This document shows, one piece after another, positions 13,577-21,791 of a stretch of 64,000 bases of DNA (position 1 is the stretch's first letter; each line of letters starts with the position of its first letter). Under the pieces are notes generated by a model, which had not been told where the DNA came from, made no database searches, and saw only the letters and a program-made list of their open reading frames with translations. The stretch is from an uncultured Candidatus Entotheonella sp. GTDB lineage: Bacteria; Tectomicrobia; Entotheonellia; Entotheonellales; Entotheonellaceae. The DNA lies in NCBI GenBank assembly GCA_951828535.1, contig OX639990.1, forward strand, positions 3,273,300-3,337,299, in the 5' to 3' direction. A program made the position numbers and the translations under genes.

Positions 13577-14467
13577 TCAGCCTCGCATCTCGCCGAATCC
13601 CAGGGTGCGCAGCGTTCCTGCGTGCTCCTTCCAGTTGCGCCGTACACGCACCACCAGATGCAGCCGCACCGGGCAGTGCAGCAGCCCGCCGATCGCCCGG
13701 CGTGCCTGGGTGCCGATGGCCTTGATCATCTGCCCCTGGCGACCCACCAGGATGCCCTTCTGCGATGCCTTTTCCACCATCACGCTGGCCTCGATTTCGA
13801 CACCCCCGTCGCGCCGCTCCCGGAATTCCTCAACCTCGACGGCGACGGCATACGGCACCTCTTCGTGGGTGCGCAGCATCACCTGCTCGCGGATCAGTTC
13901 GGCGATGAGAAAACGTTCGTCCCGGTCCGTCGGCATGTCCGGCGGGAAATGCGCCGGACTCTCGGGCAGGTAGCGCACCAGACAGTCAACCAGCGCCCCC
14001 ACGTTGTCGCCGCGCAAGGCGGACAACGGCAGAACTTCGGCGAAGGCGTCTTTGTCGGGAAAGTCGTCAATCAGCGGCAGGAGCTGCGCCGACGCCATAC
14101 GGTCGGTCTTGTTGAGGAGCCAGAACACCGTCACGTCCGGCTGACGCAGGTGGCGGCGCAGGAACGCCAGGTCGGGATACGGTGAGCGATTGGCATCGGT
14201 CATGTACAGGACGATCTGCGGGTCGATCAGCGCTTCATCGACGGCCTGCATCATGAAACGGCTCAGGCGGGTCTTGCCGCGATGGATACCCGGCGTGTCG
14301 AGGAACACCAGTTGCGCGTCGGGAAGATTTTTAACCCCCAGGATGCGGTGCCGCGTGGTTTGCGGCTTGGGCGTGACGATTGCGAGCTTGGTGCCGATCA
14401 CCGTGTTGAGGAGCGTCGATTTGCCGACGTTGGGCTCGCCGATGATGCTGATGAATCCGCAGCGCAT
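13577..14467 (-). CDS. era: GTPase Era
   Basis: Era (296 aa) is an essential GTPase that checks the 3' end of 16S rRNA during 30S assembly. G1 is GEPNVGKST, switch I has TTRHRILG, G3 is DTPGIHRG, G4 is NKTD and G5 falls at LSALRGDN. The C-terminal KH domain carries GILVGRQGQMIKAIG. I prefer ATG 14467, which has GAGGG upstream and the usual MRCGFISIIG start; a GTG at 14479 overlapping the aspS stop is the alternative. It lies between aspS and recO on one transcript. Confidence 0.96.
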   Translation of the reverse strand: MRCGFISIIGEPNVGKSTLLNTVIGTKLAIVTPKPQTTRHRILGVKNLPDAQLVFLDTPGIHRGKTRLSRFMMQAVDEALIDPQIVLYMTDANRSPYPDLAFLRRHLRQPDVTVFWLLNKTDRMASAQLLPLIDDFPDKDAFAEVLPLSALRGDNVGALVDCLVRYLPESPAHFPPDMPTDRDERFLIAELIREQVMLRTHEEVPYAVAVEVEEFRERRDGGVEIEASVMVEKASQKGILVGRQGQMIKAIGTQARRAIGGLLHCPVRLHLVVRVRRNWKEHAGTLRTLGFGEMRG

Positions 14468-14475
14468 GGCGGCCC

Positions 14476-16230
14476 TCACTGCACCCGCAGGCCGAGCTCG
14501 CGCAATTGCCCGGCGTCCACTCCGGCGGGAGATTGCATGAACAGGTCCTGGGCACGCTGTGTCTTGGGGAAGGCAATGACGTCGCGCAGGCTGTCGCCGC
14601 CGGCGAGCAGCAGGCAGAGGCGGTCGAAGCCGAAGGCGAAGCCGCCGTGCGGCGGCGCCCCGGCGTCGAGGGCATCGAGTAGAAAGCCGAAGCGCCCGCG
14701 GGCCTCGGCCTCATCGTAACCCAGCAGTTCCAGGATTTTGAGCTGCACGTCGCTGCGGTAGTTGCGCAGGCTGCCGGAGCCCATTTCGACGCCGTTAATT
14801 ATCAAGTCGTAATGCGTGGCACGTACCTTCAGGGGGTCGCCGGCGAGCAGGTCGACGTCGTCCTCCAATGGGGCGACGAACGGCATGTGCATGTAGGTCA
14901 ACTGACCGTTGTCGGTTTCCTCGAACAACGGGAAGTCGACGACGAAGAGCGCATCCCAATCGCGTCCGTCACCACGACCCAGGCGGTTACCGAGTTCGAG
15001 GCGCAGGCGGCTCAAAACGTCATTGGCAAGGGCAGGGCGGTCGGCGATGAACAGCAGCAGATGCCCGGGACGCAGGCCGGCGCGCTCGGCAATCTGTTGT
15101 TGCTCGGCATCGTCCAGGTACTTGGCAATGGGGGATTGCCACGTGCCGTCAGCGGCGACACGAATCCATGCCATGCCCTTGGCGCCCCAGTCCTGTACGC
15201 GCTCGATCAGCCGGTCCAGCTCACTGCGCGACACGGCTTCGGCGTTCGGCACCGGCAGCGCCTTGACGATGCCGCCCTTGCGCACGGCCTGCGCGAAAAC
15301 GTTGAAATCGCTGTTGACGAGGATGTCCGACAGGTCGACCAATTCGAGCCCGAAGCGCGTGTCGGGGCGGTCGGTCCCGTAGCGCGCCTGCACGTCGGCG
15401 AAGCCGTAGCGTGGAAACGGGCGCGGCAACTCGAGGCCGCACACGTCGCGAAACGCCCGCACGGTCAATTCTTCGAGCATCTGCAGCACGTCATCGACGC
15501 CCACGAACGACATCTCGATGTCGATCTGCGCGAACTCGAGCTGGCGGTCGGCGCGTTGGTCCTCGTCGCGGAAGCAGCGGGCAATCTGAAAATAGCCGTC
15601 AAACCCGGCGATCATCAAAAGCTGTTTAATGATCTGCGGTGACTGCGGCAAGGCGTAGAAACTGCCCGGATAGATGCGGCTGGGAACCAGAAAATCTCGC
15701 GCGCCCTCCGGCGTCGAGCGGTTCAGGATGGGGGTTTCGATTTCGTACAAGCCCATGTCGCTGCAGGCGGCGCGAACGGATTGCAGCAGGTGGTGCCGGG
15801 TCTTGAGGCGCGCCTGCATGAGCGGCCGCCGCAGGTCGTGCACACGGTGCCGCAGGCGCAACGCCTCGTCCACCGCAGCGTCGTCCTCGATAGGGAAGGG
15901 CGGGGTGGTGGCGATGTTCAGGATGCGCAGGTCGGAAGCGATCAGCTCCACCTCTCCGGTGGGCAATTTGGGGTTGATGGCCTCGTTCTCGCGCCGCTCC
16001 AGCCGCCCGCTAGCGACCATGACGAACTCGGTCCGCAGGCGGCTTGCCTTGTCGTGCGCGACGGGTGCGGCGTCCGGCTTGAACACCACCTGCGCCACGC
16101 CGCTGCGGTCCCGCAGATCGATGAAAACCACGCCCCCATGATCCCGCCGACGGTGTACCCAACCGCACAGGGTAATTTCCTCCCCGACATGCTCCGAGCG
16201 CAGCATGCCGCAGTAGTGGGTACGACGCAT
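14476..16230 (-). CDS. aspS: Aspartyl-tRNA synthetase (bacterial type)
   Basis: Class II AspRS (584 aa with this start). The N-terminal OB anticodon domain has LCGWVHRRRDHGGVVFIDLRD. The catalytic core has motif 2 around FRDEDQRADRQLEFAQIDIE, and motif 3 is GFAFGFDRL near the C-terminus. A bacterial GAD insertion lies between, near NVFAQAVRKGG. MRRTHYCGMLRSEHVG is the normal family N-terminus, hence ATG 16230. In-frame ATGs at 16284 and 16308 would add 18 or 26 residues; none has a strong ribosome-binding site. Era follows with almost no gap. Confidence 0.94.
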   Translation of the reverse strand: MRRTHYCGMLRSEHVGEEITLCGWVHRRRDHGGVVFIDLRDRSGVAQVVFKPDAAPVAHDKASRLRTEFVMVASGRLERRENEAINPKLPTGEVELIASDLRILNIATTPPFPIEDDAAVDEALRLRHRVHDLRRPLMQARLKTRHHLLQSVRAACSDMGLYEIETPILNRSTPEGARDFLVPSRIYPGSFYALPQSPQIIKQLLMIAGFDGYFQIARCFRDEDQRADRQLEFAQIDIEMSFVGVDDVLQMLEELTVRAFRDVCGLELPRPFPRYGFADVQARYGTDRPDTRFGLELVDLSDILVNSDFNVFAQAVRKGGIVKALPVPNAEAVSRSELDRLIERVQDWGAKGMAWIRVAADGTWQSPIAKYLDDAEQQQIAERAGLRPGHLLLFIADRPALANDVLSRLRLELGNRLGRGDGRDWDALFVVDFPLFEETDNGQLTYMHMPFVAPLEDDVDLLAGDPLKVRATHYDLIINGVEMGSGSLRNYRSDVQLKILELLGYDEAEARGRFGFLLDALDAGAPPHGGFAFGFDRLCLLLAGGDSLRDVIAFPKTQRAQDLFMQSPAGVDAGQLRELGLRVQ

Positions 16231-16359
16231 CGAGCCGAGAGGGTCCAACTGCTTCACCACTGCCTCCGTCTGTTGAGATAGCATTTCGGCGGGCGCCAAA
16301 GCACGCATCGTTTCAGGAATGTTCAGAGAGAAAAATCATTGGGTTATGGAAAGCGAGGA

Positions 16360-16388
16360 ATCATATAATGCGTGCCCAAGGCCGTCAA
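16360..16388 (-). promoter_or_regulatory. Sigma70 promoter for aspS-era-recO
   Basis: On the minus strand, TTGACG (16388-16383) and TATGAT (16365-16360) are separated by 17 bases, a near-consensus promoter. Transcription would begin near 16353, leaving about a 120-base leader to ATG 16230. Confidence 0.75.
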
Positions 16389-16490
16389 GATAACCCTTCG
16401 CTCGAGAGCCTCGAGCATGGCTTGTGCCGGGTGAGTGTCAGACCTCTGTGCGCACTCACTTGAGCCAGTAATCGGGTCGGGTGCGAGTCG

Positions 16491-16518
16491 TTGACCCTCG
16501 CAAAACTTTAAGTACACT
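16491..16518 (+). promoter_or_regulatory. Candidate promoter of the three-gene ATPase operon
   Basis: TTGACC (16491-16496) and TACACT (16513-16518) are 16 bases apart, in the gap between the divergent aspS promoter and the first operon gene. Transcription would begin near 16525, giving about a 105-base leader. Apart from these two promoters I see no gene in 16309-16630. Confidence 0.5.
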
Positions 16519-16630
16519 ACCCCAACCCCGGGAACGCCATCCGGGCTACACAGGTGTGTTGCACAGCAGTAAGCCAGACAATTTGGCAGCGCGCGTCCGG
16601 TGTCGCACAGCTAATTATGGAATCCCGTTC

Positions 16631-17053
16631 ATGACGTATCCTGCCGATTTCACCGACGCCCATCGCCGGCATTGGGAGGATGCCGAATTGTTGTTTGCCA
16701 AAGACCGCTGGGCAAATGCGGATCAACTGTATGGGTTCAGCGCGGAGTGCGGATTGAAGGCGGTTATGAAGGCGTTGGGGATGTGGATCGACCCTATAAC
16801 CGGGAGCCCCAAGAATAAGTACCGACAGCATGTGCAGGACCTCTGGCCAGTATTCGCTGGCTTCGCACAAGGCCGACAAGGGGGGCGATACCTCCACTTG
16901 CTTCCAGGCGGCTCACCGTTCGCAAATTGGTCACACCATGATCGCTACGGACATCACAGCAACTTCTCGAAACAGAGCGTTGCACAGCATCGCAAAGCGG
17001 CGTGGGAAATTCGTCGCATGGTGCGACGTGCAATCCAGGATGGTCTGTTATGA
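16631..17053 (+). CDS. Small HEPN-like protein, first gene of a three-gene ATPase operon
   Basis: A 140-residue soluble protein. Residues about 8-50 (from DFTDAHRRHWEDAELLF through RWANADQLYGFSAECGLKA) have the two-helix pattern of HEPN-type proteins, many of which are RNases or RNase-like partners of ATPases. The C-terminal part is His/Arg-rich (SHHDRYGHHSNFS). A classical R-x4-6-H catalytic motif is not clear, so RNase activity is only a possibility. I see no SAM-binding motif. ATG 16631 is preferred over an upstream extension with no protein-like sequence. Its TGA overlaps the next start (ATGA), implying coupled translation. Confidence 0.72.
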   Translation: MTYPADFTDAHRRHWEDAELLFAKDRWANADQLYGFSAECGLKAVMKALGMWIDPITGSPKNKYRQHVQDLWPVFAGFAQGRQGGRYLHLLPGGSPFANWSHHDRYGHHSNFSKQSVAQHRKAAWEIRRMVRRAIQDGLL

Positions 17054-18369
17054 ATGCCAACTTCGTTTCATTCGACGACATGCAGGACCGGGTTGCTGAC
17101 GTGCTTAGGGCCACGGAAGCAATGCCGGGCGCTATCGACCGTTTGTATTTGGTGCGGGATTTGTTCGGCCGCGTACGCATATCCGTTTCGGATGCCGTTG
17201 AAGATGACGAGTCATGCCAGGACGCACTAAAACACTTCGCTAGGAATCTGCACCGGGAGCTCGGCCCACACGGCTACAGCGAGGAAGAAGCAATTCTGTT
17301 CGTGGATGAAGAAATGCTCGAAGAGATCAGTGAAACTGCGCGGCCGCTTGTCTCAAGTGGACAGACAGGGCACACCATGTCCAGGGCGTACTGGGTCGAA
17401 CGTCTGGTAACCGGCCAAAGTTGGTGGTCCATGGCAGCACAGCCAGAAGCCGGGACAAGGCGATTCACACTCTACTCGGTCAAGGGCGGTGTCGGCCGCA
17501 GCACCACCGTAGCTGTGCTCGCGTGGCACTTGGCCCGCAACGGCCAGCGGGTCATGGTCGTCGACCTTGACCTGGAATCACCGGGGTTGTCGTCCGCGAT
17601 GCTCGATGCGCGTCAGCACCCGCGGTTCGGTATTGCCGACTGGTTCGTGGAGGATTTGGTTGAGCAGGGCGACCGCGTTGTTGAGGCGATGACTGCTGCT
17701 GCGCCGGTATGGGCGCAAGATTTTGACGGTGATGTCCGTGTGGTTCCCGCATACGGCAGCAAGCCTGGCGAGTATCTGGCCAAACTTGGCCGCGTTTACA
17801 TGGACACCCACGAGTCTTGGGCAATGCGCCTCAATCGTCTGGTGTCGCGGCTTGAGGATGCGCACAAACCATCAGTTGTCCTGTTGGAAAGCCGCAGCGG
17901 TCTACACGATATCGCGGCGGCGACCGTCACGGGCCTGCATGCCCAGGTATTACTTTTTGCCCTCGACTCGGACAGCCATTGGGCCGACTATACCATCCTG
18001 TTTCGACACTGGCAGGAACAGGAGGTGGCGGCAGCGATCAGGGAACGGCTGTCTATCGTGTCGGCGCTGACTCCAGAACTCGACACGGAATCGTACTTGC
18101 GACGATTCCGGGAACGCGCTTGGAATCTGTTCCGTGACCATCTATATGATGACGTGCCGCCGTTCAACGACGACGGCGACCCCTTCTCGTTTGATCTTCC
18201 CGATGACGATGCCCCCCACGACCCGCTCGCTATCCACTGGACGCGGGGCCTTGCCGCGGGCGCGTCGCTGCGTAACTTGGAGCAGACGACCGTGAGGCAA
18301 GCTTATGAATCATTCCTGGCGCGTTTCGACACCTTGGTGGCGTTCGACAGCAACGGAGAAGCAAGATGA
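17050..18369 (+). CDS. ParA/MinD-like ATPase with KGGVGR Walker A variant
   Basis: A 439-residue protein. The first 135 or so residues are an uncharacterised acidic N-terminal domain. A SIMIBI ATPase then begins with the deviant Walker A YSVKGGVGRSTTVAVLA (K145, with Arg where ParA/MinD have Lys or Thr), followed by VMVVDLDLESPGLSS and later VVLLESRSG and LLFALDSD. This variant matches the family called KGGVGR-motif AAA ATPases. The acidic C-terminal region (DDVPPFNDDGD) is unlike a partition ParA, and no ParB or centromere-like repeat is nearby. It overlaps both neighbours by ATGA, so one complex is likely. A defence role is inference. Confidence 0.82.
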   Translation: MNANFVSFDDMQDRVADVLRATEAMPGAIDRLYLVRDLFGRVRISVSDAVEDDESCQDALKHFARNLHRELGPHGYSEEEAILFVDEEMLEEISETARPLVSSGQTGHTMSRAYWVERLVTGQSWWSMAAQPEAGTRRFTLYSVKGGVGRSTTVAVLAWHLARNGQRVMVVDLDLESPGLSSAMLDARQHPRFGIADWFVEDLVEQGDRVVEAMTAAAPVWAQDFDGDVRVVPAYGSKPGEYLAKLGRVYMDTHESWAMRLNRLVSRLEDAHKPSVVLLESRSGLHDIAAATVTGLHAQVLLFALDSDSHWADYTILFRHWQEQEVAAAIRERLSIVSALTPELDTESYLRRFRERAWNLFRDHLYDDVPPFNDDGDPFSFDLPDDDAPHDPLAIHWTRGLAAGASLRNLEQTTVRQAYESFLARFDTLVAFDSNGEAR

Positions 18370-19820
18370 ACGGCGGGATTGATCGAGACATGGCACGACA
18401 GGCACTCGCCAATATGCCGGAAGGAACGAGCTACGGTGAGAGGCCGACGCTGAAGCAAGTGTACCTGCCACGCTCCCACGCCAAGGCGCTAGACATGAAT
18501 AACCCACTGGTGACCGGCATGCGCGGGGCCGGCAAGACCTTCTGGTGGAGTGCGCTGCAGGAACCATCTGTACGTCAACTCGTAGGCCAGTCCGGCGCCT
18601 CGTCCACCTTGGACGAGAGAACTGAGGTGCGAATCGGGTTCGGGTTGAAACCCGCGATAGACGATTATCCAAGTAAGGACGTCCTGCATCAACTCATGAA
18701 CCAGGGCATCGAACCGAGGATCATCTGGCGAACCGTGCAAGCTCGACAACTTGCTCCAGGCGACCATCCGATCCGTCAACAGATCCAGTGGCCTGAGCGG
18801 ACGGTGTACGTCAAGCAGAATCCAGAGACGATCGACCGTCTGTTTCAACAGCGTGACGAGGAATTCGACCGTCAGGGCACCTACTTCCTTCTTCTGTTCG
18901 ATGCCCTCGACCGCTGTGCCGACGACTGGAAAGAAATGTACCCCGCAATCCGAGGTCTTCTGCAAAACGCCCTTGATTGGCTCTCGTACCGGCGTCTCCG
19001 GGTAAAGGTATTTTTGCGCTCCGACCAGATCGACGAAAACGAGGTTGCCGATTTCCCAGACGCCTCGAAAGTTCTTGCTTCAAGCGTTGAGTTAAACTGG
19101 CCTCGAAACGAGTTGTACGGCCTTTTGTGGCATTACCTGGCAAATGGACAAAACGGTGGGGAATTTCAAACATTTCTTGCCCCTGCCAGCCCCTGGCCTT
19201 CCGTGGAAGTTGGCAGCCAAAATGTCGTAACTGTGCCGCGGCCCCTCAGAGAAGACCGTCAACGCGAGAAGTTCCATGACATGGCTGGTCCATGGATGGG
19301 GCGTGGTCCGAAACGCGGCTTTCCGTACACTTGGATACCCAATCACTTGGGCGACACCGAGGGTAGAGTAAGTCCACGCTCTTTTCTCAAAGCACTCCGA
19401 ATGGCTGCCGAGGATACCGCGGACCAGTACCCCGACCATGACAAAGCTTTGCATTTCGAGAGCATCAAGCGGGGTGTGCAAGAAGCGTCGAGGACGCGGG
19501 TGGCGGAACTCCGAGAGGACTACCCGTGGGTGGATAAGGTCCTACAGTCGCTCCACGGCATGGTCGTTCCCTGTGAGTTTGCCGAGATTGAGGCACGCTG
19601 GAACGCCGAGGGCGTCCTTGATCGTCTTACGGACGAAGTCGACCAAAATGCCGTGAAGTTGCCCCCCAGCCGAATCGACAGGGGCGCCAATGGTGTTCGG
19701 GAAGATCTCGAATCGCTACGCGTCTTCTGGAGGGCGCAGGACGACCGGGTGAACATTCCTGATGTCTTCAGAGTAGGCTATGGCCTTGGACGACGGGGCG
19801 GCGTCAAGCCTGCTAAGTAA
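18366..19820 (+). CDS. P-loop ATPase, third gene of the operon
   Basis: A 484-residue protein with Walker A GMRGAGKTFWW (about 51-61) and Walker B FLLLFDALDRCADDW (about 174-188). VKVFLRSDQIDENE behind them resembles the sensor region of STAND/KAP-like NTPases. The remainder is soluble and helical; I recognise no nuclease, TIR, protease or transmembrane segment. Translation begins in an ATGA overlap with the KGGVGR gene. With the HEPN-like gene this gives a small protein plus two unlike ATPases, a build often seen in anti-phage or abortive systems. Family name and function are not established here. Confidence 0.75.
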   Translation: MNGGIDRDMARQALANMPEGTSYGERPTLKQVYLPRSHAKALDMNNPLVTGMRGAGKTFWWSALQEPSVRQLVGQSGASSTLDERTEVRIGFGLKPAIDDYPSKDVLHQLMNQGIEPRIIWRTVQARQLAPGDHPIRQQIQWPERTVYVKQNPETIDRLFQQRDEEFDRQGTYFLLLFDALDRCADDWKEMYPAIRGLLQNALDWLSYRRLRVKVFLRSDQIDENEVADFPDASKVLASSVELNWPRNELYGLLWHYLANGQNGGEFQTFLAPASPWPSVEVGSQNVVTVPRPLREDRQREKFHDMAGPWMGRGPKRGFPYTWIPNHLGDTEGRVSPRSFLKALRMAAEDTADQYPDHDKALHFESIKRGVQEASRTRVAELREDYPWVDKVLQSLHGMVVPCEFAEIEARWNAEGVLDRLTDEVDQNAVKLPPSRIDRGANGVREDLESLRVFWRAQDDRVNIPDVFRVGYGLGRRGGVKPAK

Positions 19821-20316
19821 AGGCGCTGTAATCCACGCCATGGGCTCTCGGCCAGTCAATGGTTGCCTATCCCCAGGGAACACCGCACCGATACCCGCCG
19901 CACATTTCACAACAAGCGAGTTTTGTTGCAGCGTGTTGCGAGCAATTGCGGACCGGATCTTGCGATTGGAGCATGCCAGTGTTGTCCGGTCGTTTCGGAC
20001 CTGCCCCGCACATTAACGCATCATGCTGAGCCGTCGAACGGTAGCCGCCGCCATGCAGCGCCTGGAAGACTGCGCGGCCCGCGTGTGGGAGCGGCCGCTG
20101 CTCTGCCTGGCGGCGGGACTGCTGGGCGGCAGCGCTGCCAATGCGGTGGCCCATTTTCCCGCCCCGTTGGTCGTCGGCGTGCTGGCAGCGGTGGGGTTGG
20201 GGCTTTTGCCCCGCTGGCCCTGCGTCGCCACGCGGCGGTGTTGTCGCGTGGCGTTTCTCGGGTTGTTATTGACTTCTCTGCATCTCGGCTGGCAAGGCCT
20301 GCCGTTACCGCCTGAG

Positions 20317-21791
20317 CTCGACTTTGTACAAAATGAAGGAGTATTCAGGGACACCGCCGCCCGTATTGTAAGATGGCAGTTTCTACCCAAACCATCTTGC
20401 AGCGAGGTCAGCGATGTCCCCTTCAGCAAACACTAGCACCCTACTGGCGCCCTTTCAAAGTCTCTTCAGCGCACCCACTTGGCGCAAAGTCCAACGCCTG
20501 TTCATCGGAACCCTGTTGGCCCGCGGACGGCGCACCGTGACGGCGGCCTTGAGGCACACGGGGCTGGACGACACCCCGTCGTTCAGTCTCTACCATCAGG
20601 TGTTCAACCGCGCCCGATGGTCCGCCCTCAAAGGCAGTCGCTGTCTGTTGGCCCTGCTGATGCAGACCTTTGATGTTGCTGGTGGCAGCCTCACGTTTGT
20701 CATTGATGAGACGCTAGAGAGGCGCTGGGGCCGACGCATCAACAAGCGCGGTCACTACCGCGACCCGTTGGCTTCCAGCCGCAGGCGTGCCGTGAGCACC
20801 AGTGGGCTGCGCTGGATCGTGCTGACCCTGGTCATCACGCCACCCTGGAACAACCGTTGTTGGGCTTTACCTATCTTGAGCGTGCCGGCGCCAACACCAC
20901 AAGTCAGTGAACGCCTGGGACTGAGACACAAGACCATCGCCCAGTGGGCACGCCAGATGATCCGGGTGGTACGGCGCTGGCTGCCACATGCCGCTATCAC
21001 CGTGCTTGGGGATCAAGCCTACAGTGTCCTTGAACTCGGGCATGCCTGCCGACAGTGTCAGGTGCGCCTGATTGCCCCCTTGCGCCTTGATGCGGTTCTC
21101 CATGAAGCGCCGCCGCCGCGCCAGCCGGGCACGCGGGGACGACCCCGTCGCAAGGGCAAGCGATTGCCCAGCTTGGCCGAGCGCCTGCGCGATGCGGCGA
21201 CTTCTTGGCAGTCTCTGCGTGTGCGCTGGTACGATGGCCGCGTGCGACGCTTGCAAATCAGTAGCGGGACTGCCCTGTGGTACCGCAGTGGCCAGCCGGT
21301 GCTGCCGCTCCGGTGGGTTCTGGTACGTCCCTGCGACGCTCAGCACCCGCCACGGGCCTTCTTCTCGACGTGTCCCGGTGATCGGGCAGGTGATATCGTG
21401 GCATGTTTCATCAAGCGCTGGAGCATTGAGACGACCTTTGAAGAGAGCCGCGCCCACCTGGGCTTCGAGACTCAACGCCAATGGTCAGACTTGGCGATTG
21501 AACGCACGACGCCGTGCCTGCTGAGCTTGTATTCGATCGTGGCGCTGTTGGCTCATGGCCTGTACCTGGAGGGTCGTTTGGCGGTGCGCCGAAGCACTTG
21601 GTATGCCAAGAAGCAGGCGACCTTCAGCGATGCCTTGGCGTCGGTGAGGCGGTGTCTGTGGGAGGCCGAGTATTTTTCAACATCGGCCTCCGACGCCGAT
21701 AGGGTGGAAATTCCTCGGGTTCATTTGCAGCGCTTGATGCAATCGGCCTGTTATTCGCACTGACACCTATCAAAGTTTGTACAAAGTCGAG
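20317..21791 (+). mobile_element. Complete insertion sequence in comEC (1,475 bp)
   Basis: Perfect 16-bp terminal inverted repeats bound the element: CTCGACTTTGTACAAA at 20317-20332 and its reverse complement at 21776-21791. Both sides are flanked by the direct repeat CTGAG (20312-20316 and 21792-21796), a 5-bp target duplication. It encodes one DDE transposase read in the same direction as comEC. Clean ends, perfect repeats and an open transposase frame suggest a recent, possibly still active copy. Confidence 0.93.
20414..21763 (+). CDS. DDE transposase of the comEC insertion sequence
   Basis: A 449-residue transposase of the broad IS4/IS701-like type (DDE_5-like endonuclease). The first acidic residue lies in TFVIDETLERRWGRR, the second in TVLGDQAYSV, and the Glu in RWSIETTFEESRAHLGFETQ, the usual WxxExxFxExRxxLG pattern. 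A helical N-terminal DNA-binding region starts LLAPFQSLFSAPTWRKVQ. GAGGT lies upstream of the ATG. The frame is intact. A 5-bp duplication is atypical for classical IS4 (9-12 bp), so the exact IS family needs a database comparison. Confidence 0.9.
   Translation: MSPSANTSTLLAPFQSLFSAPTWRKVQRLFIGTLLARGRRTVTAALRHTGLDDTPSFSLYHQVFNRARWSALKGSRCLLALLMQTFDVAGGSLTFVIDETLERRWGRRINKRGHYRDPLASSRRRAVSTSGLRWIVLTLVITPPWNNRCWALPILSVPAPTPQVSERLGLRHKTIAQWARQMIRVVRRWLPHAAITVLGDQAYSVLELGHACRQCQVRLIAPLRLDAVLHEAPPPRQPGTRGRPRRKGKRLPSLAERLRDAATSWQSLRVRWYDGRVRRLQISSGTALWYRSGQPVLPLRWVLVRPCDAQHPPRAFFSTCPGDRAGDIVACFIKRWSIETTFEESRAHLGFETQRQWSDLAIERTTPCLLSLYSIVALLAHGLYLEGRLAVRRSTWYAKKQATFSDALASVRRCLWEAEYFSTSASDADRVEIPRVHLQRLMQSACYSH

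Noticed and set aside
16481-16630. N-terminal extension of the HEPN-like gene back to 16481
   Set aside because: The added residues do not look like protein, cross the putative promoter, and family-like sequence starts at MTYPADFTDA.
17050-18369. Plasmid partition ParA
   Set aside because: There is no ParB gene or parS-like repeat nearby, the Walker A is the KGGVGR variant, and the gene is embedded in an ATGA-coupled operon with two unrelated proteins.
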